From Phymatolithon calcareum (lineage: Eukaryota; Rhodophyta; Florideophyceae; Hapalidiales): DNA of 64,000 nt. Position numbers and translations under genes: made by a program. The DNA lies in assembly GCA_977006965.1 (NCBI GenBank), contig OZ345384.1, forward strand, positions 1,612,001 through 1,676,000. The letters run 5' to 3'. Below the pieces are notes generated by a model. It saw only the letters and a list, made by a program, of their open reading frames with translations, was not told the origin of the DNA and searched no databases. Shown piece by piece: positions 18,917-30,412 of the stretch (position 1 is its first letter; each line of letters opens with the position of its first letter).

Positions 18917-20580
18917 CTTGGCTGCTACCAAACGGTGCTCGCCTGGTCCACAGTTCTCGTTGTACTGTGTTGACCGCCATGATTTTCATAATCCTGGGGG
19001 AACTCTTCAATAACCGGATCGAAAAAACGAGGAGTCCGCAACCGACAGGTCATGCGCTATCGATGACCAACCTGTCATATTACTCTTCAAGAATACGTAG
19101 ACTCAGTCGGGCGTTCTCTAGTGAATAATGCTTCCAAATAAATACAATAATTGTCGCAACCACGACGATCTCAATAAATACAATAAATATGCGCGACTCA
19201 GGAATAAATTATTTGAACAATACAATAGCAGTTTTTTTCCAATGCTCTTGATCTATAGACACATTATCATAGTCGAAACTTGCATCGTATCCATAATAAT
19301 TACGGATACGATGAAACTATTGGTTTGGGGTCAATTTTGATACCAAACCAATAGTTTCCCAGTACCCAAGCTCTTGCTCCAAGCATATTAAGAGCCCCTC
19401 GAAATAGTCCATAACGCGAAATTGGCTTGCCCTTTCAGTAAACTGAAAAAGAGACTTCAGAACATCAACCTCGCCAAGCTGTAACAATAGTAGCCTTGGT
19501 CTTTGGCACAATGAAATTATTGGGTTGAGAGAGGAAGTAAAGATCGAAGGTAATTTGGAAACACATTTTCTGTAAGCAGATGCTACCCTTCGCACAACTT
19601 GTACAATCAATACAATATTGTAGCACTTAATCAAGAGAGCCGCAGATGGAACAAGTCAATGCTAAGATCTCCTAACGCGATATATTACTCAACATATCAT
19701 GAGTTTTCGGTTTGCTGTTGGGGAGCAAACGTTCCTCTTCAAATCGAGCACTCAACTTTATCTATTGCGTGTGCACTTTAAAATCGAGAGCACACTGTTA
19801 CGCCAAGTCAGTACGGCCTCTTCAAATTGCATTTGTGGTTCTTAAAAGCCCGCAGACAAGGTGACAACCCAAATTCGAATCTACTTTCGGTCAAGCAGAA
19901 ACAAAGATCTTGCCTTCAATGCAGCTCAATACGAGAGAGTCAATCCTATTCAAAATCACAATATCGCCAGACTGAGTTTCTAAGCCGCAGGTTCTTTGCG
20001 ACCTCCGTTCATGAGAGATACTCCATGTACCGGAGATGAAGGTTCTTCTCACCCATAAACTTTCCAAATTGAAATAAAAACACAACTTGAGTGAAAATTT
20101 CCATAAGTCCTGACGCTGCACGGTTTTTCCACCTATCTCCCTTGCAATGAACCATCGTAAGTTCTCTATGTGAGAGATTTTTCACCATTTCTCTACGCGA
20201 TTGTCCTAGATTCACTTCTATGTTCTACTTTGGGAGAAATACTGACGGCAAGAGCACGAGTCTAGTCTTGGCTAGCGTCGGCATTACTGTAGATTTTCGG
20301 AAAGTTTCAAAAAGTCGTTGAAAATGCGACATGGAGTCGAAACTTTTGTCCATTCACTCACCTCCGCATGCCACGTGTGAACCTCAGTATGCATTAGATA
20401 TTCGGTATGTAACAATCCATCACAGTATGAGCTGTTGACATGGCCATGCATCGTCCAATACGGTGCTCTCTCCAAACCGTCTGAATTGATCGTTGCTCAA
20501 CGCGCAAGCATACCGTTTACCACTGGTAACTCATCCGTAATTCAAACCTGCGCTGCGCGATCGCATGCGCCTCCGCAACG
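18917..20580. other. No gene recognised
   Basis: AT-rich sequence containing two hairpins (annotated separately). No frame shows a known motif. The 3' part should hold the promoter of the C2-domain gene at 20581. Confidence 0.35.
19283..19358. repeat. Two back-to-back hairpins
   Basis: CATCGTATCC (19283-19292) pairs with GGATACGATG (19304-19313). Immediately after, GAAACTATTGGTTTGG (19313-19328) pairs perfectly with CCAAACCAATAGTTTC (19343-19358) around a 14-nt loop. This could be a small foldback element. Confidence 0.8.
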
Positions 20581-21861
20581 ATGGCAACCTCGCGCAAGCC
20601 CGCCAAGCGCCCGACGTCTGCGCCGACTGCGGCGAAGGGAAAAGCGTCTGAAAAGCAGCCGGAAAGGAAGCAGTACGTCGAGGTGCGCGTGTCCGGCTGC
20701 GCCCTTCGCGGTCGTCGCGTGTGTCCGTTCGCAGTGTTATTACGCGCGGGCGGGACATCGGGTGCATGGGTCGAACTGGCACGCACTGAGGTGGTGTATC
20801 ATGACCCAGACCCCGGGTTCGTGGCCCCGTTTCAGGTCCCGCGCGACCAAACTATGTACCGTATGGCGCTGTATTCGCGCACTGGACAGAGCGAGGATGT
20901 GAATCGATGCAGCTTTTTGGGATATGGGGAGTTCACGGTGGACAGAATGCTGTCGAAGGATGACGGTGTTATTGAACGCGTGCTGCGGAATCGCAGGGGG
21001 CGGACCGAACCGAAGAGAGGAAGACTCATCCTTTGCGGGGAACTTGTTGATGTCCCCGTTGTGCCGCACACTTTTTCCATCCGATTCGGATTCGGGCCTA
21101 ATTCTAAGGTTTGGGGGCCGATGAACGGCATCAGGAAACAACCGCGGAAGGCGTTTTATGTATGTATCCTCTTTTTGTATACAGTACAACCGTTTTTCCT
21201 TTTCCGTTCCTCCTATTCTGTTTTGCAAATTACTAACCCGTGCATCCATCATCCCCCATGGCGTCGCGTGTTTTCTTGATAGGTGATTTATCGCGCCATT
21301 GTCAATGGCGTGGCCGATGAAGATTGGGTGCCTGTGTATCGTTCCGAAATCCGCGATGCGTACGCGGCGCAACAGGTCGCCGTGATGTTTGACGGCGCCT
21401 CATTAAGTGCCGAAGGTTTATACGCCAACGATGAGAATCGCGGGCTTCGTTTTGAGGTTTTCCATTACAATCCGAGTGGTCCTCATATTCCGCTCGGTTT
21501 CGTACAAACGTCCGCCAGTGCGTTCAAGTACGCCAAACCTGGCGGAAAACTATTCATGGTCGCTGTGCCAGGCTCGAGATTATTGCGTGGAACGGTTTAT
21601 CTTGACATGGCCAAAACAGGGTTGAGTACGCGTCGCGGGGGTGTCAGCTCGGTATTTTGTCTTCGCGCAGGGAACTTCGTATGGGGCGAGCAGGAGGAGG
21701 ATGAAGTGGATGATTATCTGGAGCGCGATGTTGACGGTCGTAAGAGAGTTGAATGGGTTAACGGGGAACCGCCGCAGGGATTACCGATGGGCATCTCGTA
21801 TATGAGCTCTAGACGGACAAGAATTGGGTTTGATTCCGACGCAGACTCTACGGATGAGTGA
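20581..21861 (+). CDS. Copine-like protein with two C2 domains
   Basis: Two exons, 20581-21159 and 21283-21861, separated by a 123-bp intron (GTATGT...TTGATAG) that joins KAFY to VIYRAIV in phase 0; 385 residues. After a basic Ala/Lys-rich head the protein has a C2A-like domain (VEVRVSGCALRGRRVCPFAV, ELARTEVVYHDPDPGFVAPF, FLGYGEFTVDRML) and a C2B-like domain (DWVPVYRSEIRDA, LRFEVFHYNPSG). Its tail is acidic. This is the N-terminal architecture of copines, which bind membranes, but the copine vWA domain is absent. In C2A the usual loop-1 Asp cluster is shortened and loop 3 reads TGQSEDVNRC, so Ca2+ binding may be lost. I chose the first ATG because the region before it is low in coding character. 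The function is probably in membrane association; substrate and partners are unknown. Confidence 0.7.
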
Positions 21862-22033
21862 TGCTGTTGTATCCACCACATGTGCATATATACCATCCGA
21901 TCCATCGTATCGTGTAGTGTCGTGTCGTCCTTTTTATCGTTCTTTCCTCTGAGAATGTATGATCCAGTCACTCTCTCGCGCTTCTCGATGGAGCGGTTTT
22001 TATTGTTTCTTGTTCTCGCATCTGGTGTACTCG

Positions 22034-22070
22034 GCCAGTCAGTCAGTCAGTCAGTTGGCAAGCAAGCAAG
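22034..22070. repeat. Short tetranucleotide repeats
   Basis: CAGT/AGTC repeated about five times, followed by CAAG repeated three times, in the gap between two plus-strand genes (21862-22293). Nothing else is recognisable in that gap. Confidence 0.7.
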
Positions 22071-22293
22071 CGGGTCACCTTTGCCTTTACTATTCCCTGG
22101 TCTGGCGCTGTAGAATGATTCATTTGTATCTCGGGTGCACTCTGAAATATTGTTTACAAATTGTTCGAAGTATTATAAAAAATTGGAATTTTGAAAATCG
22201 GTGGCCAACCACTGCTTGCAAAGCTACTGTATGTACACTGACTCAATAGAGTATTATAAAGACTGCCGCTGGATCATCTCTCTCCTCCTCGCC

Positions 22294-23688
22294 ATGCGTG
22301 AGCTGCACGGTGGTGAAGGAAAAGTGCCTTCAATTCGTGACAATGTCCGCCGCTTTCTCACCCGCCACGCGTTCACCGGGTCTTCCACTCACTTTTCAAG
22401 CGTTGCTGACATTTACGCCCTTTATTTGAGTGACAATAATGTCCCTCATTCCCGCACGGAAGAGGAGCGTTTCCGCTCCGCCCTCGGTCGTGTACTGCGT
22501 CCCCCCAAGAACTCCGGTGCGTGGGCGATGACATTTGCCGTCCCCGAGTTGCAACGCCGGCGTGGATTTATTTCCATTGTGTCACCGAGCGTGCGAAGCG
22601 TTGATCCACATGTCGAATATATGGAGGGGAAAGCGCGTCTCGGACATGAAAGAAGAAATGAGGCGAAAACAAGTGAAGCCATCAAACTGCTTCGCGAAGC
22701 AAGACATGAAAAAGCGGATCGATTGAGGAGATGCCCCGCGGAGGAAGGCCCGCCACAGAAAATTAGCTTTCGATATGTCGATGAGTTTATGGCACTTACT
22801 TGCGCGTCGGATCTTTGCAGTATTAAGGTTGGTTGCGTATGTTCGTTTTCTGCTCAGTTATTTCTGACTGGGTTCTAACTTTGCTTTTCTTTCCCCCGGA
22901 TGGCTTGTCCACACTATACAGGTTTACCCGAATGGAAAGGTGCGCAATACATCTTTTTCTCTACCGCCGTCCCGAGCACGATACTGTCCTATTCGACGGT
23001 GGAGTGATTTCCACTATGACAGATGTCAGACTTTTTCGGATTTTGTCCATCAATAATAGTTCGAATCTCACTAGACCTTGAACTAACGGTTTCATCTCCT
23101 TCGCTTATACAGGAGCTCGCCGAATCAATGGCTGCATTTTCCGCAGTACGCAGCTACTTGCATATACATCGCGAGGGTGACGGCGACCCGGACGGTATTC
23201 TGTCGTTCCGTGAAAGTAACGTGCTTCTGCTAGTCGTCGGCGACGGATCCACGCCACGCACCGCCGCCACGTTTGCCTTTCGCTCTGCATGGCGATGTGT
23301 AAGCGTGGATCCCGCTCTGAAAATGGACGCGACGCGCCCGTGGCGCGACGTAACATCGCTGCAGACAATTCGTGCCAGGGTTCAAGACGTGCAAATCGAC
23401 GTGGGCGAAAACGAAAAAGTCGTGCTAGTGCTATGGCATGCGCATGTGAGCGTGAAAGATGCGCTTGCCTGTTTGCGGTTTACGGATGGACGCGATGTGG
23501 AGGGCGAAGCGGTGCGGAAGCATGTGGCCATTGTGGCATGCTACTGCTGCAATTTTGAGGAGAGACAACGAACGATACTGGGCGGTGTTAAGCCGGATGT
23601 CGAATTTGATGATGACGCTGTGCCGGGTCATATGCGCACTGTGCGGGTGTGGAAATTTAAAGGGCAGAAGGGCAAGGAATGTGAATAG
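22294..23688 (+). CDS. Uncharacterised protein with a methyltransferase-like C-terminal domain
   Basis: Exon 1 ends SDLCSIK at 22827, followed by a 94-bp intron (GTTGGT...ACACTATACAG). The next exon begins VYPNGK at 22922. It either stops after 18 nt at a GTGCGC donor, or runs on as VRNTSFSLPPSRARYCPIRR to a GTCCAT donor at 23045; I prefer the longer form. The last exon starts ELAESMAAF at 23113 and ends at 23688. The total is about 410 residues. An N-terminal helical domain is followed by VLLLVVGDGSTPRTAATFAF and WRCVSVDPAL, which look like SAM-binding motif I and the acidic end of strand 2 in class I methyltransferases. No catalytic motif or substrate can be read. The start at MRELHGG (22294) is preferred over an in-frame ATG at 22201 because the stretch between them looks non-coding. 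Confidence 0.6.
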
Positions 23689-26600
23689 GGGAGAAGCACG
23701 GCAACTGGAACATAAAAAATTGGCGCAATTAGAGCATGCTGCACGTGTTGTTGCGGAAGGCGCGAAAGGGGGGGCGGTGCTGGAAGTGGGGATTACGACC
23801 GCGTCGGAGATTAGCCATGCAACTGGCTTGGACACATTCTTCTCATGGACGAGAACCGGATGGTTCGCCTTGTTCTAATCCAATGTGTCACAGCAACCTC
23901 GGAGTCACTCTTCATCGACGTGCCCTTAATATCGCAAAAGGACAGAGTAGAATGGAGGAATCTCAGACGCTCGAAGCGCGGCTAACCTCTCTTTCGGGAA
24001 ATGCATAGTACAATTAGCATCCCTATGCGGAGAAGCATCATAGCTTACATTATTTCGTCCAATCTATACAGTAGTACACAGAGAAATGGTTTTTCGTAGA
24101 AATTAGTGCCCCATTTGAGAATCGCGAAGAACATGCACAACTGCTCGCACTAGTCCACCGCCCATCCTGCACTCGGATGGATCCCTGATGCGCATTACTA
24201 CCGCCCGGCGGAAGACACTGCAACTCCGAATATTTGTATCTATCGTTCTGAGCGCTTGGTCCATGCCGTGCGCTGGCCGCATGATTTGTCGGCCTTGTGC
24301 CGGCATCGCACCGCGCAATACGATGTCTCTCAAGCCGCGTAAATCAGCAACTTGATTATCAATTACGTCGCTTCGGTTGTCGCACCGATGTTGTGACAGT
24401 CAACCTCCAACCTCACTGTTGTCAAGCCGACCCCCAATGCTTGGTCTAACACCAGGACATTTCGAGCGCATGCCATGACTTCGCTGCGACGGAAAAACAA
24501 CTCCGCCGGATACACTTGTCGTTGCGCAGCCGCGGCGCAGCAACAAGCGTGGGCGTGTTGTCGACACGGTGGCGTTGGGGCGAGCGTTGGACATGGCGGG
24601 CGCGTAACACTTTGATTTGGGCCGCGCCACCGTCGCATCTTGTTCACCGCGGGCACGGTTGTGGACGGCCACAGTCGCACACGAGGCAGCGATGGCAGAG
24701 AAGAAGTTCAAGCTGAGTATGAACGTGCGATGGTAGCGACGGACAGCGTGCTGTCGATGGCCGTTCCGGTCGATGAGCGTCAGGTGGTGGACTGTGCGCT
24801 AATTTTTGACGACTTGGCTCATTTGCAACGCGAATCAAGACCTCATGCTTGACTTTCGCGAAGTGACGACTTGTGCGTTCGAAGCTTGGTGAGGCTTTTG
24901 GCATTGCGTGTCATCCGCATGATGAGTCGTGGTGCTGTGGAATGGGTTGACGCAGGCTTCTTGTATTTCTTTTTGAATGGGCGCAAAATAATCGCCGGCA
25001 TAGGAGACTGAGGAGGGCACTACTGTACATGGATGGCAGTGCGACAGAATATGCATGTGGGAGGCTGCACAGCGCGCCCAACATGTGGAACCGCTTCACT
25101 GAACTTACCTTTCTTCGGTACCAAACTACAGTACTGCACTCTTGTTTAATGTAGCAACCTACAAGCAAAAGCTCTCTTTTCTCCGTCAAAAAAGTTGGAA
25201 GGGCTAGCTTTAAAAGTGCGATGTGTATCGCCGGACAAAGAATTAAAAAATTTCTTTTACCGGGTGGTTGTAAGTCGAGGGAAATCTCGATCCTGACATG
25301 TGCCCTCTATACCTCACTGGATTCTCAACTTTCTTGATCTTCTTGCATAATATTTATTGCTTGCGCAAATTGTACGAACGGCGATATCCACGCGAATACT
25401 GGTGTCTAGTTGACCATCTCCACGCGGCTATAAACGAGTTTAAAGATTACCGCTGATCTCCATTTTCCATTCCTCGCCATCCATCGATAAAATGCATCCA
25501 ACCACGGACCAGAAGGCAGGATTTATTAATATTTTGAAATTAAGTTTTAGTTGCTCTTTTCGAGGTTTTCAGGTAAGCAGAAGTATTTTCCGCTCAATCC
25601 ACGCTCCCAGTTTGCACTTGCGTACACATGTCGGTCGCCATCGACCGCTGAGTTTCCCGACTGCGTATGCGATACTTCCGTCCGGTCGCTTAGAATGATA
25701 AAAGAACACGTTCGGTTTGTAGAATGTTCGATACTACTCCTGAGCGAGGGCATCAGCCGGAAAATCAATCAATCAATCTAAATATCATCCTCCTCTCCAG
25801 TGCGAGCGACCAAACCATAAGATTGTACCGGCCGCCGCCGCTGCCTCCGCGGCCATGACCGGTTAAGTACGCTACATTGCAGGGTACGTTTTTTTCAAAC
25901 GCTGATCCTCATTTCTGCCACAGTACACGATAACGTGAGCTTTTTCAGACTAAGCACAAAGTTAGGCTGTCGACCGAAATTGTCAACGGAGTTTTCTGAA
26001 GTGCGCACAGAGAGCTCAGAAGGGCTGCACCTAGGCCCCAATAACACCAAAGTAACCCGATAAGGCCCCCCGCAGTCCCCCTTAGTACTGAACCAGCTGA
26101 AGTCAGGAGAAGAATGTCTTTGATACTTTGTGAATGTCCGTCACTTTCTTGTTTCAAATGCACATCAAAATCCGTTTCAAATACTACAATTTGCAGAAAG
26201 CTGATTGGAGCCCAGCGGCATGAACTTCTCTGCATACTGGTAAGAACTTCGGCATCAGACTCTACTGTGAGCAGTATTGATGGTATACGGTGAGAACGTG
26301 GATCAGTTTTCTACACTTTTGTGCACACGTGTTGCTATAGGAACCCCGCCACTGTATAATGCCCGAGTTAATCCGCTTGTCAACTGAAACGTTACTGTTT
26401 GCATATGGATCCACCGATATCAGTTTCTTTTTGATGGGCAGAATAAATCGACGATGGAAAGGTCGCGAACCATTCCACGACTATTAGGGTACCTCTGCGC
26501 ACTATTTCCTTAAGCTCTAAATTAGACCGCTCTGCACATCACAATGCGTTGAGCACGGACGAAGAGCACGCTCCCGAGACTTTAAATTAGAGTCAAGAAG

Positions 26601-26731
26601 GTGACATTCAATGGTCGGCAGACTGACAATCATATAATGACTTCAGCCCTTTCAAAACAGGAGTGCCCAGCTTTCCGCTGCTCCGATCCTTCTGTCCAAA
26701 ACACAAGCCGACTGGTGGGGAAAGCCAAGCA
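23689..26731. other. Long gap with no supported gene
   Basis: A 139-codon plus-strand frame ending at 23878 (LEHKKLAQLEHAARVVAEGA) could be an extension or alternative 3' exon of the preceding gene, but no splice link is clear. 24100-24900 is GC-rich with frames on both strands and no motifs. 25750-25780 has ATCA repeats. Nothing else is recognisable. Confidence 0.35.
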
Positions 26732-28303
26732 ATGCGTCGTTTCCTTGTCTTTGCCGTGGCTCTGGCCGCCTATATGCAGCTCACTTTTGCAGTTCTCGAT
26801 GCTTCGAACGAGGAATTCGATACCTCTGCTCAGTCGCAAGTCCGACAAAGTTCTACCTCCAGCGGTCTGACGTACGACATATGTCGCTCTGAATCCGATT
26901 GCACTGGAGAACGCGTTTGTCGGGTGTTCATGGACACCATGTTCCCGCCACGGTGCGCAGATCATGACTACTTGTGTCTTTGTTTCCCTAAAGTACCGAA
27001 TTTCTGCACCAAGAGTGCAGACTGCTCACAAGGCGAACGATGTGCAAACTTTTATGGAGGACCGTCTCCAGAGTGCGTGTCGAAGAATGCTCCCGGTGCT
27101 CAACCTGTTGATGAACCTCCTAGTCCCTCCCCTTCGCCATCTACATCGAAGATAAGCAAGATATGGGCTGGAGCATCTCCGTCGTCCTCTACATGGGCTC
27201 CGGACAGTTCGCCGACGCCGAAACGTTCAAGTGTACCTCAAAGCGTGGCTCCTTCGGTACCTTCCTCTCCGTCGTCCGTAGTGCAGGCTCTGGAAGTTCC
27301 ATCTTCGAGTCCTTCCTCGCAAGCCACAGTGTATCCTTCCAGTTCACCGTCGATATCAGCATGGCTTTCGCCAAATCCTTCGTCGACTCCGAGCAGTGCC
27401 GCCGCTTCGAATGACCCGTCTCCATCGTCTTCACTGTCTCCATCTGCTTCATCTGCGGTGATCAAGCCATCGTCGAGTGCTCGAAGCTCTCCGCATCCAT
27501 CCGCTTCTGCATCGCTTTCATCTGCTCCAGTCTTCAGCGCTACAGCAACTGCAAGCCCTACTGCAAGCCGTGCGGCAAATGGAATGAACACCCAATCAAC
27601 TGTTTCTGCTTACGCGACCAAGACTCCAAGCAGAAGTCCCTCGAAAAGCCCGATCGCAGAATCACCATCCAAGTCTGCGGACCCTTCGCCATCAAGCAGC
27701 ACTGCATCTGTGGTCCCTCCAATCAAAACACCATCACCCTCTGCAATGATTCAGGTGATTCCTATTACCATACCGAACGCAAATATAACGACTCGAGAGA
27801 CGCCCACAATCACTGCCTCCATGCCGTCTAACAAGACTCTCGTGCCAGAGAGGTCAATTATTCCTCTGCCGAGTCTTAGCCCGAGTGCCTCCCCTAGCAA
27901 CCTCGTCAATATAGAAACTGTCTTGTCTCCGTCTCCGGATCCAGAGGATGTGCGCAGTGGAGTATGCGTCGATGCAAATGCATTACGGCACCTCAAGCCC
28001 GAGGACCTTGTCTTTGCTTCTCATTACTGGTCGAAGGTTCTCTGCGATGCAAGTAACAGTTGCGCAACTGCAGGTCATATGGTAGTGTTTCAAGGAAGGG
28101 TGATGATGATGAAGTCATACTGTGAAACTATGGGATGTAGCCACAGCGAGATGTTCGTGAACAGTCCGAAGTACAAGCGTGGAAGGCGGGTCAGATCGAA
28201 CACAGACGGTTTGGAATACACGGCATTGGCCGCAAAGTATGCTTCCCGGATGGAAGAAGCCGCATTGGTTGTTGTTGCCCGTCTTGATGGAGTACTGGCT
28301 TGA
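26732..28303 (+). CDS. Secreted Ser/Pro-rich protein with Cys-rich N-terminal and conserved C-terminal domains
   Basis: Start set at 26732, which gives a clear signal peptide MRRFLVFAVALAAYMQLTFA; an in-frame ATG at 26663 would bury it. The mature protein has a Cys-rich region of about 100 residues (CRSESDCTGERVCRVF, LCLCFPKVPNFCTKSADCSQ) resembling short disulfide-knotted repeats. A linker of about 250 residues is dominated by Ser, Pro, Ala and Thr (SPSPSPS, PSSSPS) and is probably heavily O-glycosylated. The C-terminal domain of about 110 residues contains GVCVDANALRHLKPEDLVFA, CATAGHMVVFQGRVMMMKSY and CSHSEMFVNSPKYKRG. I believe similar Cys-containing domains occur in secreted proteins of red and brown algae and diatoms, but I cannot name the family. 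Total 523 residues, one exon. A role in the cell wall or extracellular matrix is likely; any catalytic activity is unknown. Confidence 0.7.
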   Translation: MRRFLVFAVALAAYMQLTFAVLDASNEEFDTSAQSQVRQSSTSSGLTYDICRSESDCTGERVCRVFMDTMFPPRCADHDYLCLCFPKVPNFCTKSADCSQGERCANFYGGPSPECVSKNAPGAQPVDEPPSPSPSPSTSKISKIWAGASPSSSTWAPDSSPTPKRSSVPQSVAPSVPSSPSSVVQALEVPSSSPSSQATVYPSSSPSISAWLSPNPSSTPSSAAASNDPSPSSSLSPSASSAVIKPSSSARSSPHPSASASLSSAPVFSATATASPTASRAANGMNTQSTVSAYATKTPSRSPSKSPIAESPSKSADPSPSSSTASVVPPIKTPSPSAMIQVIPITIPNANITTRETPTITASMPSNKTLVPERSIIPLPSLSPSASPSNLVNIETVLSPSPDPEDVRSGVCVDANALRHLKPEDLVFASHYWSKVLCDASNSCATAGHMVVFQGRVMMMKSYCETMGCSHSEMFVNSPKYKRGRRVRSNTDGLEYTALAAKYASRMEEAALVVVARLDGVLA

Positions 28304-29157
28304 GGAGTGAAACATGCTGGATAGACAAAGCGAAATAAATGTTGACGATAGCATTGAAGTTTCGTTTAACATTGTCTTGATCCGATTGCACTCGACGAAA
28401 TATGAGTCTCGGTTTTCACCAATTTGATTTTGCGAACCCATGTAACAGCCGGGATTCAGGATTACGGGGTAACAGAAAATCTCAAACCCGCAATATTCCA
28501 AACTGGATTGAGTGCCTTTTGTGGAGCTACTCGGGAGAGAAACGGCCGGCTCAAAGAGCGCAGGTGTGGGCTTGGCCGAGTTCAGCCCGTTCGGAATAAT
28601 CCGGGAGAGAAATGCGATAGCAGGAAAGTACGACAATCATACTCCCGTGTCAGTTCGGGACGCGGATTTATGAGCTGTAAGGCTTTCTAAAAGAGGTAAA
28701 CTTGCGAATGAAGCGCTCTGTTCGGGACCGCTCTAGCGGAAGCGACAATGATCGTAACTTGAAGGCAATGGTAGAAATCGATGTTGTACGAGGTTCAGCA
28801 TCTATTGCAGCATATATCTGCCCTGGACAGAGAGTTGTGGATTTGATGTTTTTTCAAATCCAATGCTTTGAAACTCGTTTCGTCACGCTAATTATTTTTG
28901 AAGTTGCCAGTCGAGTGCTATTGCACCATGCATGAGCTTATCACACTGCGTGCCTAATGCGCTGGTCACATGCAAAGGGGCCGAGAGAGTAATGGCCTCA
29001 ATCTGCCAAATTTGCTCCTGAGAATACTATTTATGAGGTGGTGTGAAGACCAAATTGTTTGCAGATTTACCACAAGAAGACAAAAGCAAGCAACGTGAAG
29101 CACCCAAGCGGAACTCTATGTTTGGGCCTGGCACAGCCAGTGGCAGGCAAAGCAAAA
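28304..29157. other. No gene recognised
   Basis: Gap before the duplicated segment. Small frames only. Confidence 0.35.
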
Positions 29158-30412
29158 GCGTGCATTCCATTAGCCAGTAGTCGAAATGCCCTGCAATGAT
29201 CTAAACTGCAGAGAACTGACTCATGGATGGCATGGAAAGCTTGCACTATTTCAAGATACTAAGCAAGCTCCCTCACACGGGCATGTATTTAATCCTTTTC
29301 GTCATTTCAGCTGGGTGGCAATTGAATCGTTATCATCCTATTTTGATGGTTATTAGTCCAACAGCCTGGCCGTGCAGCCACTCGACGAAAAATTATCGGA
29401 TGAGTAGGAACCAAGGCGGAGGAGGAGATTTGCAGAGAGTAGCCTTTCGAGGAGCTTAGACTTCTACACAATGTAAACTGCTCGGAAGTTCAACTTCAGG
29501 CTTTCGTCTATATTTACGTGCAAGCCATTTCAGCAGTGGCAACGGTTTACGGTATCTTATTTAAGCCGGCTCACCCGGCCAGTTGCTAGTGAGAAAATCC
29601 AATGCTCGGGGTGAAAATTACCAGCTAAGGGAACTGTACCCCTTCTCCTACGATATTTCCCTATACTGTTTCTGGATTATGCCGACTGCTCTGCATGGCC
29701 TCGTTGGGTCTTCCTTGGAAAGTTGTATCTTGAACATCAGATTCCACATGCTTGAAAGTCCTTCGTCACGTGAAGGTTATGCCATTCGTTGCTTCTGTTT
29801 CGAACATCAGTGTCTGTCCTTGCCGTTCTTGAAGGGAGAGCTGATTTGAAATCGGGTCGAGAGGCCGACGATCCACTCGGGCGGGCTTGAGTGTTGGAAG
29901 GCAATTACTCCACTCGGCTCGCGTTTCCGTTTGCCTGCATCCTTCGCGCCGGAGTCGGCGCCTGGTGATACACACACGATTCTTGTGTGTGGCATAGAAT
30001 TACTCCCGAAGAAGTACACCCTCTGGCATTATGTTCCGCTTGTGAACTTTGCGGATATGTGGGCTTGGTGCAGCTGAATCGATTCGAGACGACAGATTGC
30101 TTGGAACCGAGCTTGAATGTTCTAACTTCGGATCCCAATGACCTGGACAAGAGGCTTCCTCTGACTTTAGAGTTCCTGCGGAGTTTATTGAGTCAGAACT
30201 GTGAAAGGGAACAGGGGATATCACTATTGACTGTATGCGTGTCTTATATAGTCGAATGCACGTTGAGGGCTTCAATACTTTGGCATGAAAAGAATTAAGG
30301 TTAGCACTATTTCGAAACACCTTACAATGGCCTACAGTTCTCCCGGCACTCGCACCTCCCTGTTCACAAGTTGGAGATTTCCCCCTTTTAGTAGCCGAGA
30401 CCCATTCTATTC

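Noticed and set aside
20740-21372. 210-codon minus-strand ORF
   Set aside because: Antisense to the C2-domain gene, crossing its intron, without motifs.
24100-24900. GC-rich region with ORFs on both strands
   Set aside because: No motif or frame stands out; the open frames follow from base composition.
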